In this document: positions 1-5,006 of the stretch, piece by piece
How positions within the stretch are numbered: position 1 is the first letter of the stretch
Layout: each line of letters begins with the position of its first letter
Origin: Limnohabitans sp.
Lineage (GTDB): Bacteria; Pseudomonadota; Gammaproteobacteria; Burkholderiales; Burkholderiaceae_C
Length of the DNA stretch: 6,911 nucleotides
Direction: 5' to 3'
Assembly (NCBI GenBank): GCA_018883305.1
Contig: VEQI01000183.1
Coordinates: forward strand, 1-6,911
Position numbers and translations under genes: made by a program
Notes under the pieces: model-generated
What the model saw: the letters and a program-made list of their open reading frames with translations, nothing else
What the model was told of the DNA's origin: nothing
Databases searched by the model: none

Positions 1-340
1 GGTGGAGCAAGATGCGGCACTGGTGAAAGCCTTGCAAGCCACGGTGCAGCGCCTGCAAGCGACCGAGCAGGTCTCTGTCCGTCGCGGAGATGGCCTGGCC
101 TGGCTGCGTGGGCTGCCACTGGCGAGTGTGGACCTGGTGCTGCTGGATCCCCCCTTTGATGCCAATTTGTTCGAGTCAGCGTTGACCGCCGCGCGTCCGT
201 GTCTGCGCACCACGGGCTGGCTCTACCTGGAGGCGCCACAAGCCTGGCAAGAAGAGGCGCTGACGGCGCTGGGGTACACCCTGCATCGGCATTTGAAAGC
301 AGGTGCTGTTCACGCCCATCTGCTGCAACCGCTGGCTTGA
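1..340 (+). CDS. rsmD: 16S rRNA (guanine(966)-N(2))-methyltransferase RsmD, C-terminal part
   Basis: This is the 3' end of a gene entering from the left edge; the reading frame begins at base 2, and the GTG there is an internal valine codon, not a start. The 113 visible codons match the C-terminal half of RsmD, the SAM-dependent enzyme that methylates N2 of G966 in 16S rRNA during 30S assembly (family knowledge). The key signature is the catalytic DPPF motif (visible residues 49-52) after the hydrophobic strand VDLVLL, the motif IV of N2-guanine methyltransferases. The opening VEQDAALV fits the acidic residue after beta-2 that contacts SAM ribose. The SAM-binding glycine motif I lies upstream of the window. 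It ends 68 bases before coaD on the same strand, a common proteobacterial neighbourhood. The name is quite secure from motif and context; another RsmD-like DNA/RNA methyltransferase is less likely. Confidence 0.88.
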   Translation, partial: VEQDAALVKALQATVQRLQATEQVSVRRGDGLAWLRGLPLASVDLVLLDPPFDANLFESALTAARPCLRTTGWLYLEAPQAWQEEALTALGYTLHRHLKAGAVHAHLLQPLA

Positions 341-368
341 GGCCGCCCTGACCGGGTGTTGAGCACTG

Positions 369-374
369 CATAAT
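369..374 (+). promoter_or_regulatory. possible -10 element upstream of coaD
   Basis: CATAAT, matching five of six bases of the sigma-70 -10 consensus, lies in the 68-base rsmD–coaD gap. It would start a transcript near base 381 with a leader of about 28 bases containing the coaD ribosome binding site. I see no convincing -35 at 17±1 bases upstream, so this is weak. Read-through from rsmD may also supply coaD transcription. Confidence 0.25.
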
Positions 375-396
375 GGACCACATCATTTCCCTGTAG

Positions 397-401
397 AAGG
401 A
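397..401 (+). promoter_or_regulatory. ribosome binding site of coaD
   Basis: AAGGA within the purine run AGAAGGAAG ends seven bases before the ATG at 409. It is the clearest Shine-Dalgarno sequence in the plus-strand cluster and supports 409 as the coaD start. Confidence 0.7.
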
Positions 402-408
402 AGATCGC

Positions 409-909
409 ATGTCGTCTCCGGTCATTGCCGTGTATCCCGGCACCTTTGATCCCCTCACGCTGGGTCACGAAGACATCGTGCGCCGTGCGGCGCGCATGTT
501 CGATCGGGTGGTGATTGCCGTGGCCATGGCACATCACAAGAAGACCTTGTTCACCTTGCCCGAACGTCTTGCACTCACCCGCGAAGCCATGGCCGACTGT
601 CCCAACGTGGAAGTCGATGCCTATGACGGTCTGGTGGTGGACTACCTGGCCAAGCGAGGTGCGACCGTGATGGTACGTGGCGTTCGCTCAGTCACGGACT
701 TTGATTACGAGTTTCAACTCGCCGGCATGAACCGGCGTTTGTCACCCGAGGTGGACACGGTGTTGCTCTACACCCAGGATGTGCACCAATGCGTGTCCAG
801 CACCCTGGTGCGCGAGATCAACATGCTGGGTGGCGACGTGGAGCAGTTTGTCTCACCCGTGGTGTATCGCCGCTTGCTGGACAAACGTGCGGGTGTGCAG
901 CGCGCATGA
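409..909 (+). CDS. coaD: pantetheine-phosphate adenylyltransferase
   Basis: Encodes a complete 166-residue cytoplasmic enzyme that transfers AMP from ATP to 4'-phosphopantetheine, giving dephospho-CoA, the penultimate step of coenzyme A synthesis. The length is normal for bacterial CoaD (about 160-170). Visible family motifs, in order: YPGTFDPLTLGH at residues 9-20, containing the nucleotidyltransferase (T/H)xGH signature (TLGH, 17-20); the lysine pair after HH at 44-45, near the substrate-binding lysine; VRGVR at 89-93, the phosphate-binding arginine region; and VSSTLVRE at 129-136, equivalent to the ISSSLVKE nucleotide-binding motif of Escherichia coli. No key residue appears to be missing. 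The ATG at 409 has a good ribosome binding site seven bases upstream. The stop overlaps the next gene's start (ATGA), implying cotranscription and translational coupling. Confidence 0.97.
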   Translation: MSSPVIAVYPGTFDPLTLGHEDIVRRAARMFDRVVIAVAMAHHKKTLFTLPERLALTREAMADCPNVEVDAYDGLVVDYLAKRGATVMVRGVRSVTDFDYEFQLAGMNRRLSPEVDTVLLYTQDVHQCVSSTLVREINMLGGDVEQFVSPVVYRRLLDKRAGVQRA

Positions 910-1637
910 AGTCCGTTCGGCTGCTCTTGATTCGACACGGCGAAACGGACTGGAACCGTGCCCTGCGGTTTCAGGGTCAGATCGATGTGCCGCTCAATGC
1001 CATGGGGCTGGAGCAAGCGCGGCGTGTCGGCCAGCGGCTGGCCGCCCTGCATCGCCGCGGGGAAGCGGCTGTCCCCGATCTGCACAGCAGCGACTTGCAG
1101 CGCGCCGTGCAGACGGCCACCCCGATCACCTGGGCCACGCATGAGCGCACCGACGGGGGAGAGCCACATGCGCAATCCGTGCCGCTCAACACCCTGCGTG
1201 CTTTGAGGGAGCAACATTTTGGCGTGTTCGAAGGCAACACGGCCAGTGACAACCAAACCCGGCATCCCGACCTGTGGGACCAGTGGAGACGCTTTGACGC
1301 GAACTTTGCCTTGCCCGGTGGTGGCGAGAGCACCCAGGCTTTTCACGACCGCGTGATCACGGCCCTGCTGGACCTTTGCCAACAAACCGACTGTGCCGAT
1401 TTGACGGTGGTCACGCACGGTGGCGTGCTGGACATGGTGTGGCGACACGCCCGCAATGAAACCCTCCACGGTCCCCGTCGTTGCGACATTCCCAACGCCG
1501 GCTTGAACCGTGTGCGCGTGGAAGCAGGTCGCTTCCACATCGAGCACTGGGGCGATGTGCAGCACTTGGCGGGCATGCCGCCACAACCGGTCTACCGCAC
1601 CACGGACGCGGCGTTGCCGCCTCTCGCAAAGCCTTGA
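906..1637 (+). CDS. histidine phosphatase family protein (phosphoglycerate-mutase-like)
   Basis: Encodes 243 residues of the histidine phosphatase superfamily, branch 1. The hallmark RHGETDWN is at residues 10-17, with His11 the expected phospho-acceptor. SSDLQRA at 61-67 provides the second phosphate-pocket arginine (Arg66). LREQHFGVFEG at 100-110 carries the likely general acid Glu102, and VVTHGG at 168-173 has the second histidine (His171). All catalytic residues are present, so it should be active; no signal peptide is visible. The frame is open further upstream to 789, but that part lies inside coaD and is not protein-like. The ATG at 906 begins the conserved strand and overlaps the coaD stop as ATGA. 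There is no strong ribosome binding site, so initiation probably depends on coupling. The substrate cannot be read from sequence: GpmB-like, CobC-like (alpha-ribazole phosphatase) and broad-specificity phosphatases all share these motifs. Confidence 0.9.
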   Translation: MKSVRLLLIRHGETDWNRALRFQGQIDVPLNAMGLEQARRVGQRLAALHRRGEAAVPDLHSSDLQRAVQTATPITWATHERTDGGEPHAQSVPLNTLRALREQHFGVFEGNTASDNQTRHPDLWDQWRRFDANFALPGGGESTQAFHDRVITALLDLCQQTDCADLTVVTHGGVLDMVWRHARNETLHGPRRCDIPNAGLNRVRVEAGRFHIEHWGDVQHLAGMPPQPVYRTTDAALPPLAKP

Positions 1638-1662
1638 TGCCAGGGGGGCTGTCAGGCCACCG

Positions 1663-1673
1663 GCGATAATCGC
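1663..1673 (+). promoter_or_regulatory. palindromic -10-like element of the ferredoxin gene
   Basis: The perfect inverted repeat GCGATAATCGC (centre at base 1668) contains GATAAT at 1665-1670, a five-of-six match to the -10 consensus. Its last base lies six bases before the A of the ferredoxin ATG (1677), which is where transcription would be expected to start, giving a leaderless mRNA. No clear -35 is visible 17 bases upstream. The palindrome may simply reflect the sequence around the -10, or could be an operator. Confidence 0.4.
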
Positions 1674-1676
1674 GCC

Positions 1677-1925
1677 ATGGCTTTGATGATCACCGACCAA
1701 TGCATCAACTGTGATGTGTGCGAACCCGAGTGCCCCAACCAGGCGATCTCGCTCGGGCCGGAGATCTACGAGATCGATCCGGCGCGCTGCACCGAATGCG
1801 TGGGGCATTTTGAGGAGCCCCAGTGTGTACAGGTCTGCCCCGTGGCTTGCATTCCGGTGAATCCGGCGCATGTCGAATCCCGCGAGACACTGTGGGAAAA
1901 ATACCGGCGTCTGCAGCAGGCCTGA
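1677..1925 (+). CDS. YfhL-type 2[4Fe-4S] ferredoxin
   Basis: Encodes an 82-residue cytoplasmic electron carrier with two [4Fe-4S] clusters. The first cysteine set is C9, C12, C15 and C19 (CX2CX2CX3CP). The second is C38, C41, C50 and C54 (CX2CX8CX3CP), followed by C58. The eight-residue spacing between the second and third cysteines of the second motif, plus a C-terminal helix-like extension (about residues 66-82), is the Allochromatium-type ferredoxin pattern. That class is known for unusually low redox potentials (family knowledge). Genes of this type often sit beside coaD in beta- and gammaproteobacteria, but the redox partner is not evident here. The ATG at 1677 starts 39 bases after the phosphatase gene; no Shine-Dalgarno lies before it or before the internal ATG at 1686. 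Could be called fdx or yfhL; I leave the symbol open. Confidence 0.94.
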   Translation: MALMITDQCINCDVCEPECPNQAISLGPEIYEIDPARCTECVGHFEEPQCVQVCPVACIPVNPAHVESRETLWEKYRRLQQA

Positions 1926-1931
1926 CCGTCC

Positions 1932-1962
1932 GACCCGGCTCAGCCCAGACGCCAGGCCGGTC
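1932..1962. terminator. weak hairpin in the convergent gap
   Basis: The 53-base gap between the converging ferredoxin and MarR genes can fold a stem pairing GACCCGGC (1932-1939) with GCCGGTC (1956-1962), with one bulged base and a loop of 16 bases. No proper T-run follows on either strand (only CCAAGTTTC on the plus side), so it is not a classical intrinsic terminator. It could still slow or end transcription from either side, but this is a tentative call. Confidence 0.25.
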
Positions 1963-1978
1963 TCCAAGTTTCAGAGTT

Positions 1979-2521
1979 TCACAGATAGATCTTCTGGAGC
2001 AAACTCAACAAGGTGCTGCGCTCGTCGGCACTCAGTCGTTTGGTCACATCCAGCTCCAACTGGCTGGCAGTCTTCTCTGCCTTGGTCATCAAAGCAGCCC
2101 CTTCCTGGGTGGGATGCAGGCCCATCGCTCGGCCATCATGCGGATGGGGCATGCGCACAATCAAGCCGCGTTTGACCAGCGACTGTACCAGGCCCACCAG
2201 GTTGGGCGGCAGGATGTTGAGCGCTGCACACAACTGGCGCGAGGTGATGCCCGGGTTGTGCAGCACCAGGGACAGCACGGAAAACTCCACCGGCTTGAGG
2301 TCGTACACCGCCATGCGTTCAAGAAACACACTGATGATGCTCAAAGCCGCACGGCGGGCGTTGTAGCCCATCAGGGTTTCCAGATACCGTGAGTTGATGG
2401 TGTCGATCACGGCCGTCTCGGCCGATCGAGAGGAGGCGCTGACAGCGCGGGTAGCCGGCGCACGCACGCGCGTGGCTTTCCGAGCTGGTGCTTTGGCGGC
2501 AGGGGCGCGCGTGGCAGGCAT
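1979..2521 (-). CDS. MarR-family transcriptional regulator with basic N-terminal tail
   Basis: Encodes 180 residues from the ATG at 2521. A TTG at 2539 would add six residues; neither start has a good ribosome binding site, so the start is uncertain. Residues 1-33 form a low-complexity tail of Ala, Pro, Arg and Lys resembling histone H1-like bacterial proteins. From about residue 35 the protein follows the MarR fold: dimerisation helix, winged helix-turn-helix with recognition region TSRQLCAALNILPPNLVGLV (93-112), a wing around HPHDGRAMGLHPTQEG (126-141), then C-terminal dimerisation helices to residue 180. MarR proteins are usually dimeric repressors released by small ligands, often aromatic acids or their CoA esters. 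It is the last gene of the unit, starting 39 bases after the dehydrogenase stop, so it probably controls the operon upstream. The ligand is not deducible. Confidence 0.88.
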   Translation of the reverse strand: MPATRAPAAKAPARKATRVRAPATRAVSASSRSAETAVIDTINSRYLETLMGYNARRAALSIISVFLERMAVYDLKPVEFSVLSLVLHNPGITSRQLCAALNILPPNLVGLVQSLVKRGLIVRMPHPHDGRAMGLHPTQEGAALMTKAEKTASQLELDVTKRLSADERSTLLSLLQKIYL

Positions 2522-2560
2522 GGCGTGTGGAGGACTCAAAACACGGGAGCGCGGGGCACT

Positions 2561-4264
2561 TCAGGCGGTGGCATGGGTGTGCACCAAACCGTGGATGATA
2601 CCCACGCGCATGGCGCTTTCGGGCAGCACCCAGGTGCGCAAGGCCTGCAACGGTGCCTGCCAGCGCGTGGCTCGCTCAGGCGTGTCAGCGGGCAGTTGTG
2701 CGTCGATGCGTTGCCAGGCCCAGTCCAGCAAGACCAGGGTGAGCGCCCGCAGGTAATCGTCCGCCACTTGGAACGGCAAGGTGGCATTGACCGAGGCAGC
2801 CTGCACCACCGTGGCGGTGCAGCTGCGCAGTTGCTCCAGGCGCTCACGGCCTGCGGCATCCAGGTCCGTGGCGATTTCATCCAGCAACGCATTCAATGAG
2901 GCGGCACCATCCGGCACGATCTTGCGCGCCAGCAAGTCGATGGCTTGAATTTCGTTGGTGCCTTCGTAGATCATGGCCACCCGCGCATCCCGCAGGATTT
3001 GCTCGATGCCCCACTCGCGGACATAGCCGTGTCCACCAAACACTTGCAGGCATTCGCTGCCACCGTGGAAAGCCTGATGGGTCCAGGCGGCTTTCAGCAC
3101 CGGCGTGACCAGGGCACACCAGCGCTGCGCAGCGGCGGACTCCTCGGGGTTGCCGTGACGAATACGGTCCAGCTCCAAGCCGGTGCGGTACGCCAGCACA
3201 CGTCCACCATCCACCCAGGCACGCTGCGTGTCCAGCATGCGGCGAACGGCGGGGTGCTCGATGATGAAGTCGGCTTCAGCCGGACTGGCGCGGCGACCCG
3301 GGGCACGCATCTGGCGGCGCTCACGCGCATACGCATCCGCTTTTTGCCAGGCGGCATCCAGCAGACCAATGCCTTGCATGGCCACATGCAGGCGCGCGGC
3401 GTTCATCATGATGAACATGGCATTCAGGCCCTTGCCCGGTTGACCGACGATCCAGCTGGCAGCATCGTCAAAGCGCATGACGCAAGTGGCGCTGCCGTGC
3501 AAGCCCATCTTCTCTTCGATGCGCTCACAGTGCACGGCGCTGCGGGTGCCGTCCTGGTAGAACTTGGGCACGAGGAACAACGACAGCCCCTTGGGCCCGG
3601 GCGGCGCATCCGGCAGACGGGCCAGCACCAGATGCACGATGTTCTCGCTCAGGTCGTGCTCACCACCCGAGATGAAAATCTTGGTGCCGTTCAGGGCAAA
3701 GCGGCCATCGGGCAGGGGCGTGGCTCGGGTGCGTGCCAACCCCAGATCGCTGCCCGCATGCGGTTCGGTCAGACACATGGTGGCCAGCCATTCACCGGTG
3801 GCCACCTTGCTCAGGTACTGCGCCTTGAGTTCCTCGCTGGCATGGTGCTTGATGCATTCATAAGCGCCATGCAGCAGACCCGGGGCCATGGTCCAGCCAT
3901 GGTTGGCCGCGCTCAGCATTTCGTAGAGCATGGCTTCCAGCACACTGGGCAGTCCTTGCCCGCCATCGTCCGGGGCTGCTGCCAGCGCCGGCCAGCCGGC
4001 TTGCCAAAAGGCTTGATAGGCCTCCCGAAAGCCTGGTGGGGTGATCACGTGGCCTTGCTCAAAGCGGCAACCAATCTCGTCACCATCACGGTTGAGCGGG
4101 GCGATGACCTCGCCCACAAACTTGCCGGCCTCGTCCAGGACCTGCTCCATCAAGTCATGATCCACCTCTGCAAACGCGGGCAATTGGACCAATTGTGCAG
4201 GGGCATTCAACACCTGGTTCAACAGGGTGAACATCTCGCGGGTAGGGGGTTGATAGGCACTCAT
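2561..4264 (-). CDS. acyl-CoA dehydrogenase (large DmdC/FadE-like class)
   Basis: Encodes a 567-residue FAD enzyme of the acyl-CoA dehydrogenase superfamily, which forms the alpha,beta double bond of acyl-CoA thioesters and passes electrons to ETF. The opening MSAYQPPTREM is typical of the roughly 590-residue class with extra N- and C-terminal domains, to which DmdC (3-methylthiopropanoyl-CoA dehydrogenase) belongs. Visible elements: N-terminal helical domain (about 1-160), the FAD/substrate motif CLTEPHAGSDLG (164-175), middle beta domain to about 280, C-terminal helical domain with GGHGYVREWGIEQILRDARV (410-429), then the likely catalytic base Glu434 in IYEGTNEIQA. A C-terminal extension runs from about 455 to 567. 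The ATG at 4264 was chosen over an in-frame TTG at 4270 because GGAGG lies seven bases before it. It directly follows livF. Substrate is unknown; acyl or arylalkanoyl CoA is plausible. Confidence 0.93.
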   Translation of the reverse strand: MSAYQPPTREMFTLLNQVLNAPAQLVQLPAFAEVDHDLMEQVLDEAGKFVGEVIAPLNRDGDEIGCRFEQGHVITPPGFREAYQAFWQAGWPALAAAPDDGGQGLPSVLEAMLYEMLSAANHGWTMAPGLLHGAYECIKHHASEELKAQYLSKVATGEWLATMCLTEPHAGSDLGLARTRATPLPDGRFALNGTKIFISGGEHDLSENIVHLVLARLPDAPPGPKGLSLFLVPKFYQDGTRSAVHCERIEEKMGLHGSATCVMRFDDAASWIVGQPGKGLNAMFIMMNAARLHVAMQGIGLLDAAWQKADAYARERRQMRAPGRRASPAEADFIIEHPAVRRMLDTQRAWVDGGRVLAYRTGLELDRIRHGNPEESAAAQRWCALVTPVLKAAWTHQAFHGGSECLQVFGGHGYVREWGIEQILRDARVAMIYEGTNEIQAIDLLARKIVPDGAASLNALLDEIATDLDAAGRERLEQLRSCTATVVQAASVNATLPFQVADDYLRALTLVLLDWAWQRIDAQLPADTPERATRWQAPLQALRTWVLPESAMRVGIIHGLVHTHATA

Positions 4265-4266
4265 CT

Positions 4267-5004
4267 TCAAGCCTCCAATTTCTTGCTGGCACCCAGGTAG
4301 GTGTCAATGACGCGCGGGTCCTGGGCCAGTGCGTCGGCCGGACCGTGCAGGCCAATCTCACCCATTTCCAGCACATAGCCCTGATCGGCCACGGCCAGGG
4401 CCGCGCGGGCGTTTTGCTCCACCAGCACAATCGTCACGCCGGTCTGGCGCAGCGTTTCGATGATGGAAAAGATGTCCTTCACGATCAGTGGCGCCAGGCC
4501 CAGGCTGGGTTCGTCGAGCATCAGCAGGGCGGGGCGCGACATCAGCGCGCGGCCCACGGCCAGCATCTGACGCTCACCCCCGGACAATGTGCCGGCCTCC
4601 TGCATGCGGCGTTCCTTGAGTCGCGGGAACAGGTCGAAGACATCGTCCAGTCGGTCACGCCACTGACGATTGCCCAGGCGCATTTGACGGAATCCGCCCA
4701 GCACCAGATTGTCTTCCACGCTCATGGTGCCGAAGAGTTCGCGCTTTTCCGGCACCAGGGCAATGCCCAGCATCACCCGTTCTTCCAGCGTGAGCTCGCC
4801 GATGGATTGGCCGTCGAACTCGATGAGCCCCTTGCTGGGCAACATACCCATGAGGCTGTTGAGAAAGGTGGACTTGCCCGCACCGTTGGGGCCGATCACA
4901 GTAATCACGCTGCCCTTGTCGGCTTGCAGGTTCAGGCCATGCAGCACTTCAGCTTTGCCATAGCCGGCGCGCAAATCGGTGACTTGAAGGAGTGGCGAAT
5001 GCAT
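4267..5004 (-). CDS. livF: branched-chain amino acid-type ABC transporter ATP-binding protein LivF
   Basis: Encodes 245 residues, the normal LivF length: a cytoplasmic ATPase subunit that pairs with the LivG domain to drive a LivH/LivM importer. Visible motifs: Walker A GPNGAGKS (38-45); VPEKRELF (84-91) at the Q-loop position, where LivF proteins carry PEGR-like sequence instead of a glutamine; intact ABC signature LSGGERQ (140-146); Walker B LLMLDEP (160-166) with Glu165 as catalytic base. LVEQNA (194-199) is at the switch position, where the LivF family commonly has Gln in place of His. The ATG at 5004 is preferred to the TTG at 5010 because GGAG lies eight bases upstream of it. It starts two bases after the livMG stop. 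Its own stop lies just upstream of the dehydrogenase ATG. The family is named for leucine/isoleucine/valine, but many members import other carboxylates. Confidence 0.95.
   Translation of the reverse strand: MHSPLLQVTDLRAGYGKAEVLHGLNLQADKGSVITVIGPNGAGKSTFLNSLMGMLPSKGLIEFDGQSIGELTLEERVMLGIALVPEKRELFGTMSVEDNLVLGGFRQMRLGNRQWRDRLDDVFDLFPRLKERRMQEAGTLSGGERQMLAVGRALMSRPALLMLDEPSLGLAPLIVKDIFSIIETLRQTGVTIVLVEQNARAALAVADQGYVLEMGEIGLHGPADALAQDPRVIDTYLGASKKLEA
4272..4276 (-). promoter_or_regulatory. ribosome binding site fixing the acyl-CoA dehydrogenase start
   Basis: GGAGG on the minus strand, inside the end of livF, lies seven bases before the ATG at 4264 but only one base before the in-frame TTG at 4270. 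This spacing decides for the ATG. Confidence 0.8.
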
Positions 5005-5006
5005 GG

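Noticed and set aside
341..408. Intergenic stretch between rsmD and coaD examined for a riboswitch or small RNA.
   Set aside because: At 68 bases with no clear conserved stem structure it only supports a weak -10 element and the coaD ribosome binding site.
789..905. Upstream extension of the histidine phosphatase reading frame into coaD.
   Set aside because: The extra 39 residues are not protein-like for this family and overlap coaD; the conserved first strand begins at the ATG at 906.
768..1967. A 399-codon open frame on the minus strand opposite coaD, the phosphatase gene and the ferredoxin gene.
   Set aside because: It crosses three well-supported genes and the gaps between them, its translation shows no domain or motif I recognise, and long antisense frames are common in GC-rich DNA with strong third-position bias.
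2522..2560. Gap before the MarR gene examined for its own promoter or an operator.
   Set aside because: No -10/-35 pair or convincing palindrome is visible in these 39 bases; the operator of the regulator more likely lies upstream of the transporter genes, outside the window.
2945..4300. A 451-codon open frame on the plus strand opposite the acyl-CoA dehydrogenase.
   Set aside because: It mirrors the codon structure of the dehydrogenase, is rich in His, Gln and Gly as expected for an antisense shadow, and has no recognisable motif or start context.
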